From: Fallopia convolvulus
Taxonomy: Eukaryota; Streptophyta; Magnoliopsida; Caryophyllales; Polygonaceae
DNA: 64,000 nt
Reading direction: 5' to 3'
Assembly (NCBI GenBank): GCA_964016875.1
Contig: OZ024723.1
Coordinates: forward strand, 13,173,343-13,237,342
Shown: piece after piece, positions 41,752 to 54,861 of the stretch
Numbering within the stretch: the stretch's first letter is position 1
How the letters are laid out: each line of letters starts with the position of its first letter
Program-made: the position numbers and the translations under genes
Notes under the pieces: model-generated
What the model was told of the DNA's origin: nothing
Database searches by the model: none
Seen by the model: only the letters and a program-made list of their open reading frames with translations

Positions 41752-43894
41752 ACTTCTTGTTGTTGATCGTGACGAGGGTAAATTCAAACAATTTTACTTG
41801 GTCTCGATGATGTTTTATTTCGAACACTTCGAGCTAATGTGATGGCTCAAGACCCTTTGTCATCAATCTCTAAAGTCTATTCGCTTGCGATTCAAGAGGA
41901 ATTGGTATCCTACTGAGAATGGAGTAAGGCGTGGTGACTTCAGTTTTGGCGGTGACTTCTGGTTTGGCAATTCTTCAGTTCATGGTGACTCTGTGTCTAG
42001 CAAGGGTTGAGGTAGTCCTTTGGACACCGCTGTTGGGCAAGGACGTTGCGAAGAGTTGGCATTGTCGCAAATGCCATTCAACATGCCTCTCATCTTGGCT
42101 TGGATACGAAATCTCTCACCGAACAAGCCCAATACAACCGGTTCTACCCTCTTCTCTAATCATTGTATTTTTATTGTTCAAATGTTTAATAATTTGAAAC
42201 CAGCTTATATTGAAAATTCATATGCTTCTGGTAAGTCCTTTTTGCCTTGGACACTCTACTCAGGCGCTTCCTTTCATCTAACTGACATTTCTAATCTCTT
42301 GCACAATATTACCGATATTTCACCTATCTTAATTATTGTGCCTAATGGGATGTCTTCTTTAGCAACCGAAGCGGGTCAATTGAAGTTGCTAATTTAAGAT
42401 ATTCTACAACTATTTTGCAACCTTCTCTCTATCGCTAAGTTGACTCGTTATTTAAGTTACATTGTCTCCTTACCTGATCATGTGTGTCTTACATGATTTT
42501 CTTTTGATGAAGTTTATTGGCGTGGGTGAACAAAGAGGAGGGGTTTATTGGCTGCAAAATTCAAGAACTTCTGCTCGTCTTTGTCATACATCTGATGCAT
42601 CTTCTACTAGTCTCTAGCATCATTAGTTTGTCACTTGCCATTGTCTTCTTTATCTAGTTTACCATATTTTATTAGCATTGAGAACAATAAATTCAAGCAT
42701 GTCCCTTGTGATATTTGTTTTAAACCCAAGTAGACTTGATCTTTTTTCCCCTCAAAGTCAAGCAAATGCGGTTTTTGAATTAATCCATTGTGATGTGTGG
42801 GGGCATGTACACTACAATTTCAAATTCTGGTGCTTCTTATTTCTTAACAATTATTGATGATTGTGCATATGTTGTCTAAGATATTTTGATGAAAGATAAA
42901 AATAAAGTCTCAACTTATTTGTTAAACAATTTTGTGCTATGGCTCAAAGAGAATATAACAAGCATGTTAAACGAGTTTAGGTAGATAATGGAACCGAGTT
43001 TTATGCCATTAAACTCTTTCTTTGCTGAATTTGTAATTTTATTTGAAACTTCTTGCATCTATACTCCTCAGCAAAACGGGAGGGTAGAACACAAGTATCG
43101 TCATATTTTAAATGTTGTAAGAGCTCTTTGCTTTCAAGAAAATCTTCCTAATAGCTTTTAGGGTGAATGCATTTTAAATGTTTGTTATCTTATAAAATGG
43201 ACTCCTTCTATTGTTCTTCAAGGCAAGACTCCATTCGAAAGTTTGAATGGTAAGAGACCGACATATCACTATTTTAAGGTGTTTGGATGCTTGTGCTTTG
43301 CTTCTAAGGTGCCTCAAAATCGAAATAAATTTGCTAAACATAGTCGAAAGTGTTTTTTTCTTGGATATCCCTATGGAAAATGAGGATGCCGATTATATGA
43401 TCTTGATAATAGCAACATGTTTATTAGTCGTGAATTTGTGTTTTTAGGTCACATTTCCTTTCGTCCTTGTGGTGCCTACATCGTTAGATTTTGCATTGGA
43501 TATTGCTCCTCACCCAAGTATTTTTGATTCCGTGCTTGAGCCGCCCTCCACTGATAGGGGGGTTCTGCCTTCTCCTCCTCCTCCTCCTCCTCCTCCTCCT
43601 ATCACGCCTATCTCTACTAAAACAGATTATGTCACTCCACGTTAGATTGCCAAGGCTTGACAAGCGTCTGTTCGACTTCAGGATTACATCTATAATACTA
43701 TTATTTCCAAAAACCCTCTCTCAATTAGCACATACTCACATCATCAACTTCCTCAATTATACCCTATCCTATAGCGACTTATGTTTCATGTGCTAATTTC
43801 TGCACCACATACTCATTTTTAGCAGCCATTATAGAGGCTGGTGAGCCTTCTTCCTTTTTTAAGGTTGCCCACTACCATGTGCGGCGCGCTACTA
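41752..43894 (+). pseudogene. Older plus-strand copia: Gag, protease, integrase remnants
   Basis: It continues the Gag piece at 34540-34608: LLVVDRDEGKFKQFY, ELRANVMAQDPLSSISKVYSL (a conserved Gag block). Then protease WTLYSGASFHLTDIS near 42250, where the catalytic Asp of D-S-G is now Tyr. Integrase follows (VDNGTEFYA near 42980; TPQQNGRVEHKYRHILNVVR near 43075; FKVFGCLCFASKVP). The start of RT (FLAAIIEAGEPSSFFKVAHY) ends at about 43880, where a LINE begins. Many stops and frameshifts mark it as much older than its insert. Confidence 0.8.
43573..43601. repeat. (CTC)n microsatellite
   Basis: About nine CTC units lie in the copia spacer between integrase and RT, encoding a Pro-rich tract in one frame. 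Confidence 0.9.
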
Positions 43895-44512
43895 TGTAGG
43901 TTGGGGGGGGCTTGGACGATCTTCGGACATTATTTGATTATTCGGCCATCGACTTCTGAGTTCAATCCTTTCACGGATGTGATTACAACTACGCCTGCTT
44001 GGATTCGTACTTTCGGTCTCCCTATGATTCTGTAAGAAGAGAATATTCTGATGGAGTTAGCGACTGGTGTAGGACGTCCTATTAAAGTTGATCATAAAAT
44101 GATGTTCTCAAACAGGTGTAGGTTTGGTAGAGTTTGTGTGGAGGTCGATATTACTAGACCGTTAAAGGGCTCAATCACTGTGACTGGAAGTCGTTTTCAT
44201 GTCGAGTATGAAGGACTTCAATTAATCTATACTAAATTTGGCCGATATGGCCAAATTGTTAAGTGTTGCCCTTTGGAAACAAGAACGACAATTAATGGTG
44301 ACACTTCGGGTGTGGAGGGACCTCCTCCTCAACAGGTTAAACCAACCACAAGACCGATTGATGGAGCTCCTAGATATGGAGAATGTATAGTGGTTGCTCA
44401 CAGACCGAATAAAGGAAAAGGGCCAGTAAGGAATGCTCAAGAAATGCCGGCCATGGATGGAGGCAAGAATAGATTTACAACCTTGCAATCGTCCGAGAAA
44501 GGAAAGAATTAG
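43895..44512 (+). pseudogene. LINE ORF1 (DUF4283 / CCHC)
   Basis: The frame reads GAWTIFGHYLIIRPSTSEFNP, TPAWIRTFGLPMIL, an in-frame stop near 44034, then MELATGVGRPIKVDH, RVCVEVDITRPLKGSI and LQLIYTKFGRYGQIVKCCPL. These are DUF4283 and the zinc knuckle that follows it in plant LINE ORF1, which binds the element RNA. Family members usually read C-x2-C-x4-H-x4-C; here the first Cys is Tyr, the second Phe and the His is Gln, so zinc binding is lost. Confidence 0.85.
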
Positions 44513-45052
44513 GTGAATGAGAAAGGAAAGAATTAAGCAGTTGAAATCTCGTCCGGGAATAATGGAAAGAAAATATTTGGTGGTGAGGTTACTGATAAGC
44601 CGAAGAATACACAAATAAAAATTACTCCTTCCAGGTGGACAGACTGGCAAGCATGATAAACCATCGACTTCTGGCACCAAAATTGGGAGAAAAAACCGAA
44701 AGAATTCAAAACTAGGGAATATAGTGGGCCAAATCCAATTCTTCAATTGGCTGAACTCATCGGTTGCTAGGAAACGAGCTCGTATTGAACACGAACAGGA
44801 ATTTGAGTTTCAATCCACGGCTGTACCTAGTAAGCCTGCTATTGCAAATGAGACCTCAAAACAACAGACTCCTTCTAGTAATACTTAAGAAGAAAGAGTA
44901 GCAATGCATGGACAGAATATTCAGATTAATGACAATACACAGATTCATGCAGACGACCCGAGGGTTGGAGATGGAATAACACACATTGATTTAAATAGTC
45001 AGGCTGAGCAGAAGCATAATTTTGTGAGTAGTACCCATGGCCAAGGTGGTCC

Positions 45053-48000
45053 ATGAATTGCCTTCTCTGGAATTGTTTCGGAGCCGAAAATCTTGGCTTC
45101 CGAAGGGCGGTTGGATACTTGATCCGCCATTGTTCTGTTGACATTCTTGTTGTGTTTGAACCTCGCATTTTTGGAGAGCAAGCACAAGAAGTTTGTGATC
45201 GTATTGGTTTTTCCGGTTGTGTTCGTGTTGAAGCTATTCGTCGCTCTGGCGGCATTTGGCTTCTTTGGAATAAGGATAAGATTGATCAACAAGTTGCTAA
45301 AAGTGATGCTCATTTTATTCGTGCCATTATTACTAGTGGCAATGCTCGGTGTCATTTGGTGGTCATTTACGTGCCACCGTCGCCGAGTCGGAGAAATCGC
45401 TTTTTGCAAAATTTGAAGGCTGATTTAGATGGTGTTATGGAACCTCTGTTTTTAGAAGGTGATTTTAATTGGATTCTTAACACTTCCAAGCGTAGAGGAG
45501 GGTCGGGGCGCCTCTCGAAAGACTCGAATAAGTACAACCAGTTTGTTAACGAAACTGGCCTGATTGACCTTGGCTTTACAAGACCGGCTTTCACTTGGTC
45601 TAGGGGTGATTCGACTTGAGCACTTGTTGAAAAACATCTTCACATGTGTTTTGCAAATATTTTAGCTCGGTTGATGTGGTCGAATGCAGTGGTTCGCTAT
45701 CTTCCTCGCCTCTCATCTGATCACGCGCCCTCACTTCTTTCCCTTTGCCCAAGAATGGCGTATGATCGACGCCGAAGACCGTTCAGATTTGAAGTTGCTT
45801 GGTTGACTCACCCGGACTTCCTTGATTTCATTCATCGCTCTTGGATAAGGGAGGTAGGTACTGTTTCAACTCTTACTGATTTGCATACCAAGTTGATTGT
45901 GTGGAACCGAAATGTGTTTGGTAACATACATATTCATAAGAAGAAGATTATAGAACGTCTTGATGAGGTTTGGAGATTGTAACATAATGGACCGTTTGAT
46001 TCTTTGATTCAAACGGAAAAGGACATTAATAAGGAATTTGTGTTGATCGAATTTCCGCTGATATTGGAATGAGATGAGCTACTTTGGCTTCAAAAGTCTC
46101 GAGTTCAGTGGCTTCGAGAAGGGGACCGTAATACTCATTTCTTTCATACTTCGACTGTTGTTCAGCTTAAAAAGAATAGGGTGGATACTTTATGGGATGA
46201 CTCTGGGAGATGGGTTGTGGATAAGACGGAGATGGAAACGATTGCTTTGACTTTCATCAAAAACACGTTTTTCCTGTCGAATGAAGGGTGTGGGCAAATT
46301 AGGTGTAACAGAGGAGGTTTCTCGAACGCCCCGATTGATGATATGAGATTGCTTGATTGGCTGTGTACTAGGAATGAAATCTAGAGAGCGGTTAAAATGA
46401 TGGGTCCTCTCAAAGCTCCTGGTGTGGATGGTTTTCAACCCATCTTTTTCCACAAGTGTTAGCATGTGGTTGGCCCTTATGTTATTGATTTTGTTCAAAA
46501 TTTCTTTGCTATATCAGTAATGCCTCCAAGGTTGAATGAAACGTTGATCGCTCTGATTGCTAAAGTTGATGAGCCTAAAGGAATTAGCCCATTCCGCCTG
46601 ATTAGTCTCTGCAATGTCATGTGCAAAGTTATAACGAAGGTGTTGGTTAATAGGTTGCAGGCTTGCAGCTTATCTTACCTTGCCTTATTGGACCCATGCA
46701 AGGAAGTTTTCTCTCTGGGCGTTTGATCTCTGATAATATTGTGCTCGCTCAAGAAATTGTTCATTCCATGAAACGTAAACAGGGTGCAACGGGGTGGATG
46801 TTCTTAAAACTTGACTTAGAGAAGGCCTACGATCGTTTAAGATGGGATTTTATTGAGGATACTCTAAGAGATGTTGGGTTTTCTAAGGCTTGGATTCGTT
46901 GGATTATGGTTTGTGTTGAGTCTACCTCTTTTCGTATTTTATGGAATAGGGAAGCTATTGAGAGTTTCACACCTTCTAGGGGTATCCGGCAGGGAGATCT
47001 GCTCTCCATGTACCTTTTTGTTCTATGCATTGAGTGCCTAAGCCATATTATTTCCCAGGTAGTCGCTAATAAACAATGGAAAACCATCGACCTCTCAAGG
47101 GGAGGCCCCGAGATTTCCCATATGTTCTTTGCGGATGATATAATGTTGTTTGTTGAAGCTTCAGTTGAACAGATGCAGGTGATTAATGACTGTTTGGAGC
47201 TTTTTTGTGCTGCGTCAGGCCAACAAATTAGCCACCCAAGTCTAAAATGTTTATTTCCCCAAATGTGCGTCGTGGGCTCGTGCACTGGCTAAAAGATATG
47301 AGCGGTTTCATGGTGACGAGTAATTTAGGGAAGTACCTTGGAATGTCGCTCTTTCACGCTCACGTTAAAACGATAACTTTTCAGCCACTCCTTGAGAAGG
47401 TTACAAATTAGCTCAAAGGCTAGCAAGGGCGTTTTCTTACTATGGCAGGCCGAGTGACTCTTGCTAAGATGGTCCTTTCCTCCATCCCAGTTTATACTAT
47501 GGCGACGGTTATACTCCAAAGGGAGGTTTGCTCTAAAATTGATGGTCTTATATGCAATCTCATTTGGGGTGGGAGTGAAAATACTAGGCGCATTCACCTC
47601 GTGAGTTGGGAGGAGGTATGTACACCGAAGAGAGTAGGGGGATTGGGTCTTCAAAAAATGGAGGACTTGAATATTGCACTTGTTGGCAAGCTGACTTGGC
47701 GTTTCTTGACAGAGAATAACAAGTTATGGGTTGATGTGTTGCGGGCAAAATACATTCGACCTTCTCTTAGAGATTGAACTAATCAATCCTATGTTTGGAA
47801 GAGTATCAAGAAGGGAGTTGATAGAGCGGTTATCCCTGGCACACACTGGTGTGTGGGAAATGGGCTAACTGTGTGGTCTTGCTTCGATAGGTGGGTTGGA
47901 TACTGCACTCTTATTCATATGGCAACTGGTCACATTTCACAAGAATGTGTTGATGCTTTTGTCGGAGTTTATTGGGAGACAAGGTTAGGCTGGAAGTGGA

Positions 48001-49110
48001 AATTGCTTACTGAATTGTTGTCGTTTTCAACGCTACTGCAACTTGCCTCAATTTGCGTCAGTGAAGATCATGCATCAAATGATGTGCTGAGTTGGCCGAA
48101 TTCTGCCTCGGGCGACTTTAACGTCTCATATACTTATAATTTGATCAGTCGGCAGAATAATTTCCATCAGATTGATAGGGGAATTTACGAGAGTATCTGG
48201 CGACTCAAAACCACTGAACGTGCTAAATTCCTCTCTTAGATTACTATCAAGTATCAACGGTTTTATTTTGACTAATCAAGAGCGGTTTAGACGTCACTTT
48301 GTGTCAAATGCCCTTTGCTCAACGTGCACAACCGAGGAGGAGTTTTTGATTCATTTCTTACGTGATTGTGGTGACACAACGCTTCTTTGGGGGAGTCTTC
48401 ACCCTCCTCTTGCCAGGGAAGTCTTTTTCGAATCTGACTTTGCCTTTTGGATTCGTATTAATATTTCTTGCAAGCTGAAACATGCCAGTGGGATTATATG
48501 GTCTAGAATTTTTGCTACAACTATTTGGTGGATTGAGAAGTGGCGTAACAAAGCTGTTTTTGTACATATTCCATTTGTAGGAAATCGGTTGGAATTTATC
48601 CAACAACAGGTCGAGGAATATGCTAATGTTGAGGCCATCCATATTACTAGGGGATGAGTCAGGGAGGAGGCGTTCGTAGCTTGGGAGAGGCCAGGAGATG
48701 ATTGGATCAAAATTAATACTGATGGGTTTGTCACAGCGGACGGTAGAGCAGCATCGGGAGGAGTTCTAAGGGATGTAGATGGGCAATGACAAGGTGGATT
48801 TGTTCACAATATTGGGATGTGTACTGTTTCTATGGCTGAGCTGTGGGGGCCTTACAAGGCCTTCGGCTAGCATGGAACCGGGGATACAAGAGGGTTTGTT
48901 TAGAACTTGATTCACAGTTGGTGGTGCTTCTTCTAAACAAATCTGCTTATCGCTATTACCCTCTTTTTAACCTGGTGTCTCAATGCCAAGGATTTTTTTA
49001 ATAGGGTACTTGCCAGTTCCGCCATGTTTATCGGGAGGCAAACTCTGTTGCTGACTTTCTTGCTTCGTATGCTTTTTCTTTTAGCTTAGGACTTCATGTA
49101 CTGTCAGACC
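45053..49110 (+). pseudogene. LINE ORF2: endonuclease, RT, zf-RVT, RNase H
   Basis: The apurinic-type endonuclease starts MNCLLWNCFGAENLGFRR (W-N-C-x-G), with GDFNWILN near 45460, FTRPAFTWSRG near 45580 and SDHAPSL near 45718. A TGA at 45617 breaks it. RT: GPLKAPGVDGFQPIFF (about 46410), FLKLDLEKAYDRL (46800), GIRQGDLLSMYLF (46980) and HMFFADDIMLF (about 47120), so the catalytic FADD box is intact. The zinc-binding part follows (WRLKTTERAKFLS, LCSTCTTEEEFLIHFLRDC), then RNase H (IKINTDGFVTADGRAASGG, AELWG, LELDSQLVVLLL). At least eight stops or frame changes are visible. Confidence 0.88.
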
Positions 49111-49163
49111 CCCCGTGGGTGTTAAGCCCGAAGAGTACCGCCTCTCCTTCGACGAAAAAAAAA

Positions 49164-50221
49164 TTGTAGGGACTTGCTACTAATGGGGTTGGAATTTCCC
49201 AACTTGGTAGGAAATGAGACAGAGGTTAATTTCATATCTTCAATTGAAAACGTAGTGACGGGGGAGGTACTATCCATCCCAAATTCTCTACACGATATGT
49301 CTTTTTTAATTCATAAAACATAAAGAGAATGAATTTTAAATATAATTAATTTTAAAACTTATATATATGTCTATAAATTACAAATGATATTTTAATTTTA
49401 TGTTATTTAAATTTTATATTTTATATATTTTTAAAATTTAAATATTAAGTTATTAGTTTAAAATAATATTTTATAATTAACTGTGTTCCGTTAACAATCC
49501 CATAACTAAAGGGGATTCCCGCCCCGCTTTCCAATGGGGATTAGAGAGGAACATAGGTATAATAGTAGGTCGGGACGGAGGTGGGAATGCATTTCCCTCC
49601 TCATCTCCATGTACATTCCTACTCACTAAGGGTATATGTTTTGAAATATAACACTGAAAATAAATATATAAAATAAAATAATAAAAAAATATACTAGTCT
49701 AAGATATATTAAGCCATATGCAACCCACAACACTCCAAAGTGGATTCTTAACCCCTCCAAATTAAAATTTTCACTCATCCACCTCATTTTAAAACACACG
49801 CCTTTATTTTATCCGTACAACCCACAACCCTATTCCATTCTTTAAAATCCACTACCTTTATTTTACTTTTATCGTTATTTATTCAATTATACTATTTAGT
49901 TTCGGGAATTATTTAATAATACAATATAATATTCAATATAAATATTTGACTATGTTAATTTGACTAATTTATATTAATTACATAATTAAAGTATAAAACT
50001 AATATAAACAACAAACAACACATTTTATTTCACTTAAAACTGAAAATATGAGAATGCATTAAAATATTTTTAATGCTTCTCATTAATTTCCTAAACCCTT
50101 AAAATATGTTAATTTATATTCATAATGTATTAAAATATATTTATTTTACTACTAAAATGTATACAACTAATATCTTATATCATAAACTATATTAATTATA
50201 TTATTTTATATAATACATATA
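49164..50221. other. AT-rich intergenic DNA
   Basis: No gene or recognisable element; long T/A runs and short ORFs only. Confidence 0.5.
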
Positions 50222-50614
50222 GAGCTGTCAAATGGGTCAATCAGGTCGGGTTCGGGTCCAGTAATTCCGAGTTCGGGTTGAGTCGGGTTCGGGTCGTAAC
50301 GGGTCATCGGTCAAATCGGGTCGGGCCAGGTCGGGTTTTCGGGCGACCCAACAGGTCAAGAAAATCGAATTTTTTACAATTATTAAAATATTATTTTATT
50401 TAAAAAATAATATTTAATAATAATCTATCAATTTTATGTATTTTAATAATAAAATATATTATAATTTTTAAAATATAATTTATATTCTAAAAATATAAAA
50501 AATCGGGTCTACCTAACGAGTTTCGGGTTCAAATTTTCGGGTCTTGACCCTAAGATTTTTAGGCGATTCGGGTCGGTTTTTCGGATCGAGTCAGATTTTG
50601 ACATCTCTTATACA
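50222..50614. mobile_element. Small non-autonomous element rich in GGGTCGGGT (hAT-like)
   Basis: It starts 'agagctgtcaaatgggtc' and ends '...gtcagattttgacatctct', an imperfect terminal inverted repeat (AGAGCTGTCAAA vs AGAGATGTCAAA). The left half is packed with gggtcgggt/cgggttcgggt words and the right half with the related 'tttcgggt'. Such 'GGGTCGGGT' elements are widely dispersed in plant genomes. Flanking direct repeats are unclear (atacata-type on both sides). Confidence 0.65.
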
Positions 50615-51928
50615 TAAATTCAATTACATAAAAAATACAAAGATTAATTTTTAACGATTTTTAAGTTATATTTCTCATATATATCAATTTTAATCAAAAA
50701 CATATATAAATGGGCGTCTATGGATAGATAAAAATAAAAATATTAAAAATAATATTTTATGGACATTATAAATAAAATATTAATAAATAAAAATATAAGA
50801 TAAAATATAATATAACTAATTTATTGCTCGTAGAATGTATAATTTCTTTAATTAATATAAATAATCAAATTTAATGTTGAAAATAAAGATATATTATTAA
50901 GATAAAATAATTATATTTCTCTTTTTTCTTGATGATATTTCATAGACATTTAATTAAAAAAAAGATAAAATATGAATAAAAAAATTTATATATTCAATAT
51001 GGAAGAGATAAGAATTTCAAAAATAATAGTTAACTTAACAAATAAGATATAATAAAGTATGAAAGATAAAGATAATTAATTATATAAAATATTCAAAATT
51101 TAATTAATGAATTTAAAATGGGACCAAACTCATTTTGTGGTTCGATAAAGTAAAGATTATATAACACTAAATATTATATTATTCATATTTTATTACTTTC
51201 TATGTACGTAAATTTAGAGATTATCAAATATTTCAATATATCTATTAAATATTTTATTATCTATTTTTATTAATGTAAAAATTATAAACCTTTATCACTA
51301 ATTTTTTATTATAAAAGAAAATCAATATATCTATAAATAAATTCCTCAAAAGATATATATTAAAAGATTTATATTTATTTTAAAATATTTTAAATAAATC
51401 GATCGGTGAAGAGCAGCGTTAAATCGATTGGTGAAGAGCATCTAGAAATCAATCACTTAGCTTTCCAGTGTAGAGCATATATGAGCAGTAGATTCTTGAT
51501 GGAGAAGTAGAATAAAACCATGAGAATATATTGAAAGAACCTAGAATTCTTCAAAAAGTTGATTTCTAATAATGTATTTAAATTTATAGTAATTATTATT
51601 TATAATTTTAGTTAAATATGACATGTAAATGATAGGGCGGAATATAATATAACATGTTATATGACGTGTTAAAAATATATATCATGACATGGTTTAAGGA
51701 AAAGGTGACATATGATAAAAGCTGAGATGGCGTATTCTCGAAATAACTAGTGGTAAAAACGGATGTGGTGCAATGTGTAGGCTCCAATTCTTATTGCTTT
51801 TATATATATAATTTTATATATATAGTAGATTTGGTATAAGTATGTTTTATTCTCAATTAATCCCCAACGGGAGTAATATATACACAAAGGGAGGTAGACA
51901 ACATTGAAGGCCACCTTCGAAATCAGCC
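50615..51928. other. AT-rich region upstream of the P450
   Basis: No gene. The P450 5' flank (51780-51928) has tatatata runs and 'cacaaagggaggtagac' just before the start; a specific TATA box cannot be singled out. Confidence 0.45.
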
Positions 51929-53744
51929 ATGGATCTCCTTGATTCACTCCCATGGAGTTTCCCACTCTCCTTCTTCCTCATCTTCCTAGCCACAAAAATA
52001 CTCCTCCGCCTCTCTAACAATAACAAACCCGGCCGTCTGCCACCGGGCCCGCCTTCTCTTCCACTCGTGGGCAACCTCTTCCAACTGAGCGCCACCCAAC
52101 CCCACAGAGCCATAACCCGTCTGGCGGCCACCTACGGCCCGATCATGACCCTACACCTGGGCTCAATCCCGACCATCGTAATCTCCTCCTCGTCCCTCGC
52201 CAAACAAGCCCTAGTCGTAGACGACGACTGCTTCTCCACCCCGTACAAGATGGACGCCGTCTACGCCCACGAACACGACCGCCGGTCCATCGGCTGGGTG
52301 GCGGCCTCGTCCCCTCTCTGGCGCTCCCTCCGCCGCATCCGGGCGGGCCACCTCATCGGCGGTCGAAGGCTGGAGTCCCTCGCCCCACACCGCCGCCTCA
52401 GGGTGACCGAGCTCCTGGAGGTGATACGCGCCAACGCCGAGGCGGGTGCGGCGGTCGATGTTGGGCGCGTGGCACACCACGCGTTCGCCAGGGTTATGCT
52501 GGCCACTAACTTCTCCGAGGACCTGGAGTCTAGGGGCGGCGGATTCGAGGAGTGGGAGAAAATCGAGGTGCTGATCACGGAGATGATTGGGCTGACGGGG
52601 ACGCCCAACATTGTGGATTGTTTTCCGGCGCTTCACAAGCTCGACCCGCAGCGGATAAGGCGGCGCCTGACGGACAAGTGCCGGCAGTTGTTTAAGATTT
52701 TCGATGGGATTATCGATGCCAGGATGGAGAAGAGGAAGACAACGACATTTGACGATGCACTGGAAGCTCTGCTGGATATGGTGGAATAGCAAAGGGACGA
52801 TCTAGAGATAGATCGCCCTACTCTGCTCCATTTGTTGATGGTTAGTTGCCATTCTACTCAGCCTTTTCTTTTGGGGAGAATCTGGTCAACAATTTTTTTA
52901 AGCAGTAAAAATTTTCCATCGAGTAAATCTTAATAAAAGTGGCACTAGGCATAGGTAAAAATGTGACAAAAATCTTTATCCACGTATACTAATAATCCCT
53001 CCGTTTTACAATAAATAGTTATAGAATTTTTTTTCCATGTTTTTCAATAGATGTCCATATATGTACATCAAGTAACCTATATGGAACAGCATTGAGCTTA
53101 CTAAAAACGTTAGTTGCCTTGTAAACGATATATAGTACAGTAGTTGCTTAAAGTACTATGGATAGATAAGGCATAACGTTGGCACTTGCTGGCGTGAGAT
53201 ATTTATCTAACAAGTTGCCAAGTCGGCAAGTCCCATAATTTAAAATGATATAACATGCATGATGCACTAATCGTGGAGGTCAGATCGGAATGAGATAAGA
53301 AAATACTTAACAAATGCATCATTTTCTTGGTCCTATCAAATGAATCATTTCTCAAACTTTTGTATCTTATAGATATTAATTAGTCACTGCTTTCATGAAA
53401 CTTCTAATTCAATTGCATGATACTCCATTATTTAAAGGCAGTCTTAATATAACATAGATAAATCAAAGAACATAATCAAATTATTGAAGATTCAAAGTGG
53501 GACGCATGACACTTGGTCACATGTTAAATTTTCTCCAACTATTTATTGAATATATATGGTGTAATAAACTAGTGAGTACTGACCTAATATAAAGTTTTGT
53601 ATTCACTTTTATGAGCGCAACAAAAATAATACTACAACTACTATTTAGTGTATTCCATAGGAGTAGGATCTAGTAAAAATTGGTACTTCGAACACGCCGA
53701 CATAGTATTTCCGAAAGATTTAGAAAAACAAGTTCAAAAAAGCA

Positions 53745-54215
53745 CATTTAAACAACAAAACCACAAACATAAACTTGAATAAACACATGTTATTTTTGAA
53801 CAATTTTAAGTTTGAATCTATCTCATTTAAAGTTGAACAAAACATCTTTAAATTTGAGCAAACACAAGTTATTATTATTTTAACAATTTCAAGTTTGAAC
53901 TTATTTCTATTAAAGTTGAAAAAAAATCTTTAATTTTGAACAAACAAATGTCAATTTATGATCAATTTTAAGTTTGAACTAATTTTTTTTAAGTTAAAAA
54001 CACATCTTTAAGTTTGAGCAAATACATATTGTTTTTGAAACTATCAAATTTGAACTAATATTATTTTAAGTCGAACAAAACTTCTTTAACATTGAACAAA
54101 TACATGTTTTTTTTGAACAAATTTATGTTTGAAGCAATTCTATTTAAAGTTGAACAACACATCTTAAAGTTTTAACAAACACGTGTTATTTTTAAGCAAT
54201 TTCAAGTTTGACCGC
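53745..54215. repeat. About six degenerate 78-bp tandem units in P450 intron
   Basis: 'aagttgaaca..acatcttta' recurs near 53831, 53909, 53991, 54069 and 54147, each followed by 'gagcaaac.ca.gtt.tttttgaacaattt.aagtttgaa'. Spacing is about 78 bp with many substitutions. Confidence 0.8.
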
Positions 54216-54482
54216 TCAATGCCTATCGAGCAAACCTGGTGTCGGTCTATAGTTAATAGTCAAATGTTGACGACTTGACGATTAGGCTGTGAAGAGAGTT
54301 CATGGGTATTAGGATGAACCCTTTTCTCCTAATTCTCTGCTATGCCTAATCTTGTAACTCGCATCCTAATTCTCCCATGATCAAACCTTTTTTAGGTGTT
54401 TTTATGCATGTGGGATGATATAATCGATAATGAACATGAGATAATAAACATGATACTTCTAGCATTAACTTAAAGAACATTA

Positions 54483-54806
54483 TGATACGATATAATATGG
54501 ACTATGAATTATATATGGTTAGTAATTAATTATTTAGTGTAATTTTAAATAAAGTTTTATAAACTCTTTTATGAGTTTTCTTTACGGTTCTTTCCCACGT
54601 CGCCTTTATTGAACCACTGGGGCAGTATTATAAATAGCTTGTATTGTTATTTCAGAAAATATAATCAAGAAGAGGAAAATTATTATCTGACCCTAATTCT
54701 CTCTAGCCTCCTTCTCTGTCTCGTATCCTTCTTCCCATCACCTTTATCTGTTCTTTGATCCTACTTTACAGTGTTTTGGTACAGTAATCCTAGTATTAAC
54801 GTATCA
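54483..54806 (+). mobile_element. 5' LTR of RRM-carrying element
   Basis: 324 bp; TGATAC...GTATCA. It contains 'tattataaatagc' (54628), a likely TATA box, which is shared with the 3' copy. Confidence 0.9.
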
Positions 54807-54861
54807 ATTGGTGCTTTCATCCCTGAACTTTGCAATCTCTGTATACTAATAGCGTCGTCTA

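Larger units (their letters stand above)
43895..49163 (+). mobile_element. L1-type LINE (non-LTR retrotransposon), decayed
   Basis: An ORF1 with DUF4283 and zinc-knuckle features, then ORF2 with endonuclease, RT, zinc-binding and RNase H domains run in this order on the plus strand, ending in a short A-run (49155-49163). The 5' end is inside the older copia RT and appears truncated. No target duplication was recognised beside the tail (ttgtagggacttgc). Multiple stops throughout. Confidence 0.9.

Noticed and set aside
43895..49163. Integrated pararetrovirus
   Set aside because: Endonuclease, FADD-type RT, zf-RVT and C-terminal RNase H order is that of a plant L1 LINE; no coat or movement protein.
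52211..52792. 193-codon minus ORF opposite P450 exon 1
   Set aside because: Shadow of GC-rich codons in exon 1; no start context or domain of its own.
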